A stretch of DNA of 64,000 nucleotides, from contig CM061067.1 in assembly GCA_030762895.1 (NCBI GenBank), positions 49,625,667 to 49,689,666 of the forward strand. The letters run 5' to 3'. The translations under genes and the position numbers were made by a program. Source of the DNA: Sophora flavescens. Its lineage: Eukaryota; Streptophyta; Magnoliopsida; Fabales; Fabaceae. The notes beneath the pieces were generated by a model. It saw nothing but the letters and a program-made list of their open reading frames with translations. It ran no database searches and was not told the origin of the DNA. Position 1 is the first letter of the stretch; every line of letters starts with the position of its first letter. Shown one piece after another: positions 22,268 to 33,750 of this stretch.

Positions 22268-22992
22268 GTTCTTGCCATTGATTGAATTTACTTACAACAA
22301 TAGTTTTCACAAAGAGTATAGGGATGGCACCATATGAGGCTTTGTATGGTAGGAAGTGTAGGACACCATTATGTTGGTATGAGATTGGTGAAAATCAAGT
22401 CTTGGATCCAGATGTGGTGCAAATGGACTACGGAACAAGTTAGGAAGATAAGGGAAAAGATGAAGGAAGCACAGGATAGGCAAAGGAGCTACAGTAACAA
22501 GAGAAGGAGACCTTTAGAATTCCGGGGAGGGCGATCACGTGTTTTTGAGAGTCACTCCGAAGACCGGAATTGGCAGTGGCTGTCAAAACTAGAAAACTTA
22601 CTCCTAGATTCATCGGACCTTTCCAGTTTATTCGAAGGATTGGTCCAAAGAGCTTATCATATTGCTTTACCACCTAACCTAGCAAACCTTCATGACGTCT
22701 TTCACGTGTCTCGATTGAGAAAATATTATCCCGATCCTTCACATGTTATTGAGTCCGAGTCTATACAACTGCGAGAGAATCTAGAGTATGAGGCTCTACA
22801 CCTGTAAGGATAGCAGATAAAGAGATTAAGGAGCTTCGTGGTAGACAAATTCCTTTGGTTAAGGTCATATGGGATGAAAATACTGGAGATGCTACTTGGG
22901 AACGTGAAGCGGATATGCAACAACGATATCCACATCTTTTCAAGTATGTAAATTTCGAGGACGAAATTTTTTTAAGTGGGGTAGTAATGTAA
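22268..22992 (+). pseudogene. Gypsy-2 integrase C-terminus and chromodomain
   Basis: After a frameshift near 22260 the integrase tail continues (SLVQRAYHIALPPNLANLHD-type region near 22640-22700). The chromodomain-like block LRGRQIPLVKVIW followed by GDATWEREADMQQRYP lies at about 22835-22935. Chromodomains of this branch are thought to steer integration to heterochromatin. The last frame reads through the purine tract and ends at TAA 22990-22992, just inside the 3' LTR. Confidence 0.85.
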
Positions 22993-25900
22993 CACCCCGA
23001 TTTTTGTCATTTTTGTAATATCGGTAATAAATATATAAATATATATTTTTATCCGAGACTTAGAAAATGATTTTGGATAAACCAAGGTCATTTCCTTGTT
23101 ATACTTATTTTCATAAGGTTACGGGAAGTTTTTGGTTGAAAATTCAGACGAAGCTTTCTGCCTGGTTTTTTCGTGTTTTATTGACAAGAAAAGTTTCTTT
23201 GCTCGAAAACCAAATTTTAATTCGTGAACGAAAGACTTAAGTTTAGTATTTTATTTTCTACGATTCTGTATTGATAGAATTTTTTCAGAAAAAAAATAAA
23301 ATAATTCACGTTTTTCAGGCGGAACACGTAATCGGGTAGACGACGGAAGGGAAATTAGAGTTTCTAAGAGTGGATAGAGGGTTTATCTTAGGATTTTGAG
23401 ATGATTCAATGGGATGAATCATATTTTTAAGTCTAGAAGGTTTTTCAGGGTTAAATAGAAAAATTCGAAATTTACTTTAAGTCCCCGAACTTTCTGTAAA
23501 TTACCCTTTTGTCCCTAAATTAGTTTTTTTGTTTTTTTTCAAGTGGATTGGGCTAGAATCCCTTTTTCTAATCCTAAATGGTCGTGGCCTATAAGCCCAA
23601 ATCTTGTTAGTCCATAATTGAGTCCATAAAGCTATTCAAGTTTTCCTATCTTATGTTAAAAGGCCAAAATCTTCAAAGTGGGTCCCACAACCCATAAGAA
23701 AATGAAATCAAGCCCAAATGTTCAAGCCCATTTCGAAAGCCCATGTAAATTATGGCTGCCCATTTTAGTTGGAATTGTCAAGATAATTATAGAATTTTCT
23801 AAAGGTTCCTACTTAACCTAGATTTGTCTACAAGTTTCTTCATTCTTCTAATACATTGAATTATCTACTTTCTTAACTTGTTTTGCACTCATAAATTCAG
23901 CCAAGTAAGTCAAGGATAAGATGGCATTTAATGTGATTAAACCCATCATCATGACATTCTATTGTCTATTTGCAAACTAGTCCTTCAACTATTGGAATCT
24001 TTGCAATTTGGTCCTTGGAACTTAATTGCACTTTAATCCTTTTAACATGACAACTCATCTTATCTAGATCCTTCTTGAAATGTCGCCACTTCTACTATAA
24101 ATACCTTTCTCTCATTTTTCATTTAGTTCTTTGGCTACTTGTCTTCTAAAACTCTAAAGTTCTAAGTTCTTAGTTCTAAGTTTCTCAAAGCAAGTTCTTG
24201 GATTGTCTTCATCATTGATTCTCAAGAGGTAAATCCTAATCTTTGTCTTAAATCATGTCTATGTTCTTTAGATAGTTTCTTGATTCAAGACTTATATCAT
24301 GGTGGTTCATCATTTTCAAGTTTCAAACCCTAGAACTTTGAAAAATCATAATAAATCCTAGGAAAATCTAATGATGATGAAACTACTTTCTATCTTCTAG
24401 ATATCATGTCTACTATCTAAATCCAAGAGCATGAAGCAATCAAAAATTTCTTTCTTGAAAACCTAGCCTTGGCCGAATCTATCAAAGTAGGTTTGGTAGA
24501 GTTTTTGTTCATGGTTTTCATTAATGATCTTGTTAATCAAGCTATTAGTATGTATGATTAATAAATCCAAGTTGGTTTATTAAACTAAGAACCCTAACCC
24601 TAAGATTATGTTGAGGCCGAATCTATGTATAAAAGAGTTAGAAAGTTTTGAGTTTCAACTTTAGTTATTTAGTCACTAATCCATGATTTAGGTTAATCAA
24701 GGATCATTAATCTATGACCTAATCATGATTAGGAATTTTAAGGATTTTGAACCCTAAAAGTCAGCCCTTGGCCGAAACCCTAACCCTAAAGGTTAGAGGA
24801 TTTTGTTTCAAATTTTAGTCATGTAATAAGTAATCTATGTTAATTAAGACTCTAGTAATTAGGATCCAAAAGATGACATTAAGAAGATAACCCTAAACCT
24901 ATTTTTAAGTCTTGGCCGAACCTAGCCCTAAAGTGTCATAGATGGGTGTTAGTTGATTAATTATAATTATGTTGTTTGGTTGAAGGCGATTGTGTTAACT
25001 CGTGGCGGGATAACGAGGATCGTTGTGTACGTGTTTTCGGTGCAAACTCAGGTGGGAGAAAGAACCATTCCATCGTCGGAATCGATAAGTAGTATATAAT
25101 TTATAATAATGGTGTAGGGCGACCTAAACCCTACTAGTGGTCGAGTAATCGACAATACCAAAATCGTATTGAAATCTTTTCCGTAAAACCAATGACGATT
25201 TGGGGAATTGTAGGTTTATCGCCTTAGGTTGATTATTCATATTTGAGGATGTTTGAATTATTTATTTTTGACTGTTTGTGATACGCTGGTTGAGGTGAAA
25301 TCTGCATGTGACGTATTGTTTTGGTGTTTGAATAATTATGATATTGAGGATGTTTGCTGTCTGTCACGGCCGTGATGGTTGTCATGGCCAGGCCGTGACA
25401 GGTTCTGTGTTGTAGGATTCTTGTCTTTGTTGTCTGTCACGGGCGTGATGGCTATCACGGCCAGGCCGTGACAGAGTCTGACTTTGTTAATTATTTGGTT
25501 ATGATAAATTGCCTTATATGATATTGAGATGTTTGAATATTCTGTTGATTAATGTGTTATGCATGATCTGCCTGGGTTTGATACTATGCTTAGATGATTT
25601 TAAGGAAAGATAAATATTGCTCGGAGGTATTCTGTTTGGGTGAGAGTTTTGAATATGAATTAGAAGTGCCTCGCTATTATGGTATAGAAGTTATGTGATA
25701 TAGAATGTCAGTGGAGGTTATGAGGAAAAGCTTGAGGTACTAGGTGGTTATTGATAAAAGTCAGTGAGAATCATGTGTTGCATTGTTGTTCATAACCGTG
25801 TATTTGAGATACACGAGGTCCGAAGTTCTCGTGGACCGTTCCAAATTAGAATTTAGGTTGTGCAGCTATAGTGTCATTGCTTTGCATGAGCACCCTTGAC

Positions 25901-26660
25901 AGAGTGAGAGAGAGAATCAGGGTGTGCACCGACGATATAGTGCAGCTATAGTGTCATTGCTTTGCATGAGCATTCTTACCATGGATAAGAATGTGCACCG
26001 GCGTGGGGAACGTGTCACTTGGGCGATCGATCGGCATCCCTAACGAGGGATGTGTGACAGGAGTAGTAGTGGCCACATCAGCATAAAGGTCTAGTTGCAT
26101 GAGTTGAAGGGTAGAGGATGATATATTGAATTGAGGATGATTGTTGATTTTGAATGATGCATGTTTGTGACTATTATTGTATTATATGCTATGAATCTTT
26201 TCCACTTATGATGATAGAACTGTTTCTTATCTCCCTATTTCTGTATTTTTGGTGTCTGTCTATTTTGTACGTTAGAAGACCATATGGACGACTATGTTAC
26301 GGAGGAGATGGATGGAACCCCATATGAGACGGAGATGGTTGAAGAGTTGAACGACGTTCCGTATGAAGTTGACGTTGAAGAACAACCTACTGATGTTAAT
26401 AATGTGGCGTAGTTAGTTTAAGGCCAGTGAGTCACATAAGGTGTTTTGTTTCAGTTAGTTATAAGCAAGTTGTGTAAAATAAAGGATACTTATATGTGTA
26501 ATTATGTAATATAGTTTGGTGTGTTCTATATTTGTATAAGTTATATAATTATTAATTAAGTTTTAATTTATACGTATTTTCAACAGTAAGCGCGCGATTA
26601 AGTAAATAACTAATTAAGGATTTAATGTAATAATACAATGGGGCACAACGGGGTGTCTCA
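22988..26660 (+). repeat. Gypsy-2 3' LTR (3673 bases)
   Basis: Nearly identical to 14479-18154, preceded by a purine-rich AAGTGGGGTAGTAA tract. Differences cluster: one patch at 23120-23215 against 14617-14710, one in the first dyad (25363-25380 against 16854-16870), and GATCGATC against GACTGACT just before the CATCCC hairpin. Dyad modules are at 25363-25408 and 25435-25479. Confidence 0.93.
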
Positions 26661-26676
26661 GAAATCACACTCATCA
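26661..26676 (-). repeat. Gypsy-1 3' LTR, last 16 bases
   Basis: GAAATCACACTCATCA matches the end of the other Gypsy-1 LTR (GAAATCACACTTATCA at 32352-32367). The first five bases are also the target duplication of Gypsy-2. This fixes the exact insertion point. Confidence 0.9.
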
Positions 26677-28474
26677 AATCACCCCAAGCTTAAGACTTTG
26701 CTTGTCCTCAAGCAATAACTAAGACCGGAAAAGATAATCAATCAAAGCATGGACAGTGAATTCTAGAACCCGAGTAACTAATCCAAGCAACAGACATATT
26801 CAATAAATACCCAAGAGACAATCAATTTCAAGTCCAATTAGAAGCTTAGGTTTCCTAAATTCATATTTTCACTGATTCGGACACTCTTCTCACCTCACTC
26901 AAGTGTTTAAGGGTATATGACAATTCGCTCGATTTTCTCAAAGAAAATATCCTACCATAAGCTTGACTAATAACCAAATCTCTACTTTATTAATGAAAAC
27001 ACATAAGAATCAAGAGGTCTTTTACTTTGGTTGTAATGGGGCCATGGGATTAATTGTTAGGTGGGGAAATCAAGAAAGGGTAAATTCAAGAAGGGTAAAC
27101 AGAATATCAAACATTGTAGAGCATAACAACCTTCTAGAATACCTTTTTGGGCTTTAGTTCACTTTTCCACCTTTCTTTCTTTTTATTTTATTTCTCACTT
27201 TCTTTTTGTTATCCCCTTCTCCATTTTTTTTGTTTATTTTATTTAATTTATTTGGAGAAGGGGAGATTTTCAATTCAAGAGAAATAATTTTCTAACTTTC
27301 TCATCCCACAATTTTATTTTTCAAACTACCTTTTTACCTTTTTTGCAATACTTTAGAAGGTGCCATACCAACCATCATTCATCAAATTATTTCAAGGTAC
27401 CAAGAAAAGTATTTTATTCTTTTAGGCTCAAAATTGGGCAACTAAGGGGTAGCATTTAATCAATCAAAGCTCAGAAGGCCAGAAAAACACCTAGTGCCTC
27501 AATCATTTTCAAATATGTTTTCAAAAAAATTTAAGTTTCAAAACGGTTTCAAGTCAAGTTCTAGAGAATACAATCCAAGAGGAATAAAACATTCGACCAC
27601 AAGGAATGGGGTAGATTTAGTGAGTACCCCTTTTAGGCTCAAAAATCTCACATTTAGTATTTTAAAATCAGTGAGAAACACAAATCTAAGGAACCACATG
27701 CTAATTATCAACTATCAAAAGATCATCTCAAGCATTTTTATTTTTAGCCTTATCACAAGAATAAAAAATTGGGTTCAAAAATTCACTGTCTCAATTTATT
27801 TGGCACCAAGTTCTCACAATTGGATGCATAATCTAAGCAAGGGGGCAATCTAATCATGTGATTATGCAAAATCATGCCTATATGAATGCAACATGAAAAA
27901 TGTAAAAATGCAAAAAATTTGCAAAAAATACCCCTACCCCAAGCTTAAAAACTTACATTGTCCCCAATGTAAATAATCAAGTCAGAGAGAAGGGAAAAAT
28001 GGAACAACTCACCGAGGTGGTAGCGGGTGCTGGCTCACATGCCTGGTCAAAGAGATGCTGGAAAATGTGTCACGGCCGTGACAACCATCGCGGCTAGGCC
28101 GTGATGCATTCTGGTCTTCAAGGTCCTTCTCATCACACCTGTGATGGATATCACGGCTGGGCCGTGATCCTTTCTGATCTTCTGGGTTAGCTAATCACGG
28201 TCGTGACCACCGTCACGGCCTGGGCGTGATGACTCCTGACTTTATTTGTCCTTGGCTTTTTGCTCTTCCTTCCTTCATAACCTGAAAACACTTGGCAAAA
28301 CCATCAATCAGTGATCTTTCTTCTCTTAATCTACTCAGATTATTCAAAAACAAAATTCAAAAACAAATGGAAAAGGGAAAGAAAACTTGGGTTGCCTCCC
28401 AAGAAGCGCTTATTTAGGGTCCTAAGCTTGACCATACTCCTTTCAATCAACCGGGGTTGGTTGGGCCTAGAAGT
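26677..28474 (-). other. Gypsy-1 internal non-coding region (3' side)
   Basis: About 1.8 kb between the protease stop and the 3' LTR. On the minus strand it ends in the purine tract AGCTTGGGGTGATT beside the LTR. A long pyrimidine-rich stretch lies at 27165-27250. Three more copies of the dyad module occur at 28069-28112, 28132-28177 and 28193-28240. Parts resemble the equivalent region of Gypsy-3 (42089-43460). Where an autonomous relative would have RT and integrase there is nothing recognisable; the short frames at 26963 and 27494 have no known domain. Confidence 0.75.
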
Positions 28475-30697
28475 TCAAGAACACTTCTCTTCCATGGAAG
28501 TCCTTAAAAGAGCCGATTTTGTTCGTATGGCCAATTGTGCTTTCGCTTGGCTCTTTTCACTAAGTTTCATGGCCTTACTTCCTCCCGACGGAAGTTTTAT
28601 TTCCACATGATGAGTAATTCCAACTTCATCACCCTTGGGTGCATCATTCGTCATGCCAATCTTCGGAGTTGCTTCCATGTTGAGCTCTTCCTTCACCTTT
28701 GGAGACATTATATCGACCCTGCACACATGACTCTCAAAAGGAGGGTTGTTATATGAGTTAGTCAAATCAAAATCTACCCTACCTTCTTCTACATTTAAAG
28801 AGAGCTTGCCATTCTTTACGTCTACTATTGCTCTAGCTGTGGCCAAGAATGACCTTCCTAGAATGATAGGGAATTTAGAATTCCCGTTCATATCCAATAC
28901 CAAGAAGTCGGTAGGAATGAAAAATTTTCCTACCTTTACGGGGATATTCTCTAGTATGCCTAGAGGAGTTTTAGTTGAGTCATCCGTACATTGTAAAGAG
29001 AATTTGGATGGACTCAATTTCTCGGCTCCTAACCTCTCATAGATAGTAAGCGGCATCAAACTCGCACTAGCTCCTAAGTCACATAAGGCTTGGTCTATTT
29101 TCATTTCTCCAATTGAGCAAGCAATAGAGAAACTACCTGGATCTTTTAGTTTATGAGGCATATTAGTTTTTATCATTGCATTGTGCTCCTCAATTAAGCT
29201 CTTAGTTTCTGTTTCTACTTGCTTTTTCTTGACCAACCTTTGTGGGAAAGGTATTGGGGGTTGGTACGGTGGTGGAGGGACATACTTTGGCTCTAACTCT
29301 TCATCTTCGCTCATGTACTCCTCACATTCCACATCCTTTTCAGCTACCCCAAGCTTATCATCCTTCAAGTATATGGCATTACAATGTTCATTGGGATTAA
29401 CTTCGGGTTGTCTCGGAAACGTACCCTTAGGTCTAGAGTATGTACTAGCTTGTTGGGCAATCTGAGTTTCTAACATCTTATTATGGATGGCTAAGTAATC
29501 TACCTTAGATGCTAACTCCTCTTTTATTGCCTCATTGACTGCCCTACCTTGTTGCCTAAACTCTTCATTTTGTTTTGTTTGAGTTTCAACAAAGTTTTCC
29601 AAGAGAGACTCAAGTTTAGACTTTTGTACCTGAGGATACCCGGGTGCGGGTTTCCTATTACCTTGGCCTTCTTGGAATTCGTGGTTCAAGGTGTTGTTGT
29701 AGTTCACGTAGGAGAGGTAAGGGATGTTCTTCGTTCCTTGGTTGTAAGAATTTGGGGGAACATAGTTTGGAGACTTCGGGTTCGTGCCGTAGAAGTTGTG
29801 ACAAGAGTTCACTTGTTCCCCTGAAGCGTCGAATCCATGGGCAATACCTCGTGGGCACTCCATTATGTCATGTCCCTGCATTCCACAAATCTCACAAACA
29901 ATATTAGTAGCACATATTGAACTCACATTAGCTCTTTCAAGCTGATCAAATCGTTTATTCAGGGAGTCAATTTTAGACATAATAAGATCAGTGCTATTCA
30001 TTTCAAAATTACCCCCCGAAATCTTTTTCGGGTTATTACCTCTTTCCGAGCCCCATTGGTGGTAGTTGGTGGCTACGTTTTCAATGATATTGAATGCCTC
30101 AGTAAGAGGTCTGTTCATAAAGGCTCCTCCAGCTGCTGAGTCAAGTGACACCTTCGAAGAGTAGTCCAATCCGTTGTAGAAGGTGTGCACTAACAACCAC
30201 CTTTCGAGTCCATGATGTGGGCAAGACTCCAGCAATCCCTTGTAGCGATCCCAAGCTTCGAATAAGCATTCTCCGTCCTTTTGAAAGAAGTCGGTGATCT
30301 GGGTTCGTAGGTAAGTCGTCTTGGATGGAGGGAAGAATTTCTCCAAGAATGCCTGCTCCAGTTGGTCCTAAGTCGACAACATGTTAGCGGGCACTTGCTT
30401 CAACCAAGCTTTCGCTTTTACAATTAGAGATGAGGGTAAAAACCTCAAGCGTATAGCATCGACCGGGGCACCATGAATCCTTATTGCATCGGTGAACTCC
30501 AAGAATGCCTCCACGTGATCAGTCGGGTCCTCCGAGGGCAATCCTCCGAATTGATGTTGCCTAATCATGCTAATTAGCATAGGAGGTATAGTGTAGTTCT
30601 CCGCCTCGATCTCTGGCCTAGCAATCCCAGTTCACAAACCCCTCGCATTTGGGGCTGCGTAGTCCTTCAGTGGCTTTGTATCCGGTAGATTAGCCAT
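28475..30697 (-). pseudogene. Gypsy-1 gag-protease
   Basis: Starting from the ATG at 30695-30697 (MANLPDTKPLKDYA), 741 codons share one frame to the stop at 28475, interrupted by two in-frame stops: TGA at codon 22 (30632-30634) and TAG at codon 110 (30368-30370). The N-terminal part is Athila-type gag (EDPTDHVEAFLEF, DAIRLRFLPSSL). One CCHC knuckle (CEICGMQGHDIMEC) lies near 29890, and an Athila/Tat-type protease (CDLGASASLMP) near 29075. There is no frameshift, so decay is by point mutation only. RT, RNase H and integrase are missing. Confidence 0.9.
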
Positions 30698-30976
30698 GAG
30701 TGGAATGGGAATCAACCTTTCTCTCTCTCTTTGTAGTCTCCTACGTCTATGAAAGGTCCTTTAGTTTTCGGGGTCAACCTCAATAAGGCTTTCAAGGCTT
30801 AGGGATCTTTGCATAAAAGAGAAAAACATAGAGAGATAGATACTCTAGAAGGAAAAGAGATAAATGAGATTTTTTTTATAAATATTTAAATAAAAAGAAA
30901 AAGTCCAGAAAAATCAATTTTAAAATTTAAATTGAGATTCAAGAAAGCACAGTCCCCGGCAACGGCGCCAAAAACT
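30698..30976 (-). other. Gypsy-1 5' leader and primer binding site (tRNA-Asp)
   Basis: Beside the 5' LTR the + strand reads CCCCGGCAACGGCGCCA (30954-30970). This equals the 3' end of plant aspartate tRNA, so on the minus strand it is the primer site, typical of the Athila/Tat branch. The rest is an AT-rich leader with a short CT microsatellite at 30720-30731. Confidence 0.88.
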
Positions 30977-32367
30977 TGATGTCGCGTGACTCTGGCAAGT
31001 GTACCTGATTCGTCGTCAAGTAATAAAAAGATATCGATCCCACAGGGACTGTGATCTCAAATCACAACTAATTATCAAATCGATTAAACTGGACTATATA
31101 AAAAGGATTTCGAAACGGTTTTGGTTTTTGAAATAAGAATCAAGTAGCAATCAAATTCAAAATTGCAATCAATTAAAACAGAAAAGTAAATCAATTTGGG
31201 GTTTTTCAAATCTAAAGGGATTCCTTGGAATTGGGTTACCAACAAGATTGTTTATGTTACTAAATTGACTACCCCTTGTTAATTATCTAAATTGCTTTGA
31301 AGGCGAATTTATCCTAAATTAGTTAATGCTCCCTCTCGGGTTACAAAAACCGTGCCCAATTAAACCAACCCCTACTCTCGTGGTAGTTGAATTTAGATTG
31401 AACCCTTTACGCTTTGTGACAATTCGTTAATCCTCAAAGGACCGCTTCTAACTCTCGTGATTTAAGTCCTAAGTCTGATTCTATAGATCCGATACCTAAG
31501 TTCACCGCTAGGTTCCTCCTTAGAATATCTACGACACGCAAATAAGTGGCCATCAAATTTACGAGTAATTAAAACAATAGAAATCAGATCTAAAGCAAAA
31601 TCGAAATTAGCAAAGGTAAAACATCAGTTCACAACATAAAAATAGATCTTGGGCATAGCCCCAATCCCTAGAAATAAAACTACTACTCAAGCATTGCTAT
31701 GGTGATGACAAGCTTGGTTAACAACAACATAAAATAAAGTCTAAGAGAAGAGAAGAAGAAGGAGAAGAGAATATCAATTTTGCCTAAGTGTGGCAGTCCA
31801 AAAGCCTTCTTAGTCTCTGTCTAATTGCCCTATTTATAGATTAGGGTAATTTGAATCCCAATCAAATACAAATTCAGATGAAAATTAGTTTCTTGAGATC
31901 CAAATATTGCGCGTCACGGCCGTGATGGATTCTGCCTTGGGCGCTGCTTCACTGATTGGTCTGTCACGGCCGTGATGCTCATCACGGCTAGGCCGTGATC
32001 AATTCTGCCTGTGAGGGTATGGTTCAACTGACATGTCACGGCCGTGATGGACATCACGACTTGGCTGTGACCAGTTCTGACTTTTCCATTCTTTCTTTTA
32101 AGCTCTACTCGATCACGGCCGTGATGGTTGTCACGGCTGGGTCGTGATGGACTCTGTTTGGCTCAGTTTCTTCACTTTTCAAGCCACATCTTCATTCAAG
32201 CTCCATCATGGCTAATCTTGAGCATTTAATCCTTAATTACTGCATAACAACACCACAAAACCGCCTTACCCGTTCCAAGGTAAAAATGAACAAAAATCAA
32301 ATTAAAAATGCCTAATCTATATGAAAATGCATGCATAAACAAATATGAGGTGAAATCACACTTATCA
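30977..32367 (-). repeat. Gypsy-1 5' LTR (1391 bases)
   Basis: Close match to the 3' LTR. A minus-strand TATAAATA box is at 31831-31838. Dyad modules are at 31913-31934 (half only), 31963-32007, 32036-32080 and 32112-32155. The first module lacks its second dyad, which is present in the other LTR. It ends at 32367 and is followed by the ACAAC duplication. Confidence 0.9.
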
Positions 32368-32372
32368 ACAAC

Positions 32373-32845
32373 CGTTTGCCACTAGGCCAATTGACATGAT
32401 GTGTCATTTGGTTGCTGTTAGTTTTACTTAAATGTTGTATTTGACCGTTGGTGGAAAAGTTGTTTTGTTTCACCAAGTGACATGAGTTGGTCTATAAATA
32501 TAACCATCTGCATGCAGCGAAAACAGATGAAAAATCTCAGAATCTCTCAATCATTCTTCACTCCAAATCACCTTTTTTTCCCTTGTGCGCAGAGAGAGTT
32601 AAGAAGACTATTGTTCTGTAAACTGCCATTGACGATACGCTTGGTTTAGGGTGTGCAAATCAAACTAAGATTACTCCATTGTATCATGAAGGGGATTCGC
32701 CGGTTACACCTGTTGCATCCAATCTGCGAGGAGAGATTGGTGGGGGCGAATCGAACCTAAAGCCTAGTGTTCCTACACGCCTTGGAGATTGTGCATTACC
32801 TTTGTTTTATTTTTCTTTGTTGCAGGCCATACCCCATTTCTAACA
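32373..32845 (+). repeat. Copia-B 3' LTR, right part
   Basis: Resumes the Copia-B LTR exactly after the ACAAC duplication (compare 7859-8331) and ends TTTCTAACA. It includes the TATAAATA box and the U5 region. It has several substitutions relative to the 5' LTR, so Copia-B is older than Gypsy-1 and Gypsy-2. Confidence 0.88.
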
Positions 32846-33491
32846 ATCTCCAACTAAGCTCTTTATCCAAATGCTTTCCTATGCTGCAAGGGTGGCTGCC
32901 ATGTATTCTGCCTCTGTGCTTGAAAGAGCAACAATAGCTTGTTTCATATTGCACCATGTAATAGCTGTTGAACCAAACAAGAAACTGTGGCCTGAGGTTG
33001 ATCTCCTGTCATTTGTATCACTATTCCAATTTGCATCTATGAAACCTATCAACTTCATTTCTTTGTTTCTTCCATATTTCAGGCCAAATTCTTCTGTCTT
33101 TTTCACATACCTTAGCATTCATTTTGCAGCTATCGTTGAGGCACTCATGGTTCCTGTACAAATTGTGAAATAACACTGACAAAATATGCGATATCAGGTC
33201 TGGTGATAGTTAAGTAAGTTATGCTTCCAGACAATTTTCTGTACAATTTGGATTCTCCATTAATTTTCCTTCTCCCTTCAACAGTTTCACATGAATTTCC
33301 ATGGGAGTTGCAGCCTCCTTTACTTCATTCATTCGATACTAATTTAACAGATTTTTAGCGTACCTGGACTGAGAAATAAAGTATCCATCCATGAGTTTCT
33401 CAATCTCCGGTCCCAAGAAATATTTAGCTTCCCCTAAATTCTTCATTTCAAAACGAATAGCAAGCTCCCTTCTCAACTGTGCTATCTATTC
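32846..33491 (-). pseudogene. Copia-A fragment 4: RT end and RNase H start
   Basis: On the minus strand the block from 33491 encodes the end of the RT (QLRRELAIRFEMKNLGEAKY near 33470-33410). The block 33118-32879 encodes RNase H (FIDANWNSDTNDRRSTSGH, then STEAEYMAA). Frame changes separate the two. It is bounded on the left by Copia-B and on the right by Copia-C. It continues into 7387-7673 on one side and 38602-38970 on the other. Confidence 0.85.
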
Positions 33492-33750
33492 TGTGAAATC
33501 TCAGCATATCACCATTATGTAGCTCAGTGCAAGCATACAGAATGGGAATCAAGGAAAGCTGAACTAATTTTCATTATTCGAAAGTCTAGCTGGAAATAAC
33601 AAACTGATAGTACAGTCACTAACTAGTAGTACAATCTCAACTATTAACTTTTAGTACAAGCTCTATCTGAACCGATTAGTGTAGACTTGACTTGGGCTGG
33701 TACTTGGGCTTGTTCTGTACATTTTGAACTGGACCCTGATAGTTGTAATA
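33492..33750 (-). repeat. Copia-C 3' LTR with internal deletion
   Basis: 259 bases against 406 in the other LTR. The missing part of about 146 bases corresponds to roughly 38287-38433 and includes the TATAAATA promoter box. The ends match the 5' LTR. The G-rich polypurine tract follows at 33751-33776. Confidence 0.85.

Larger units (their letters stand above)
14479..26660 (+). mobile_element. Gypsy-2: chromodomain (Tekay/Del-like) retrotransposon
   Basis: LTRs of about 3.67 kb (14479-18154 and 22988-26660) flank a 4.8-kb core read on the + strand: gag, protease, RT, RNase H, integrase, chromodomain. Perfect GAAAT duplications (14474-14478, 26661-26665) show insertion into the Gypsy-1 LTR. 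The RT-RNase H-integrase order is Gypsy, and the chromodomain plus very long LTRs suggest the Tekay/Del branch. The LTRs are nearly identical outside a few patches, so insertion is recent, yet the reading frames carry several frameshifts. Confidence 0.93.
13072..32367 (-). mobile_element. Gypsy-1: non-autonomous Athila/Tat-like retrotransposon, split by Gypsy-2
   Basis: LTRs are 13072-14478 plus 26666-26676 (3') and 30977-32367 (5'); the element reads on the minus strand. Perfect ACAAC duplications flank it (13067-13071, 32368-32372). The primer site matches plant tRNA-Asp and the primer tract is AGCTTGGGGTGATT-like, both typical of the Athila/Tat branch. Without Gypsy-2 it is about 7.1 kb. 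The internal part encodes only gag and protease (28475-30697); no RT, RNase H or integrase is present. It must have moved with enzymes from a relative. Confidence 0.9.
7674..32845 (+). mobile_element. Copia-B LTR retrotransposon, split by Gypsy-1
   Basis: Order is 5' LTR 7674-8331, degraded gag-protease-integrase-RT-RNase H 8357-12261, and 3' LTR 12819-13071 plus 32373-32845. Protease and integrase before RT is the Copia order. It is inserted into Copia-A: the last RNase H codons of Copia-A are on its left and the preceding ones on its right. The flanks AACTC (7669-7673) and ATCTC (32846-32850) agree at four of five positions, consistent with an aged target duplication. Without its passengers the element is about 5.9 kb. 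Confidence 0.88.

Noticed and set aside
28535..29907. Plus-strand frames across the Gypsy-1 gag-protease.
   Set aside because: They are antisense shadows of the minus-strand gag-protease, whose zinc knuckle and protease motifs are clear.
30954..30970. tRNA-Asp gene next to Gypsy-1.
   Set aside because: Only the 3' 17 bases match. This is the retrotransposon primer binding site.
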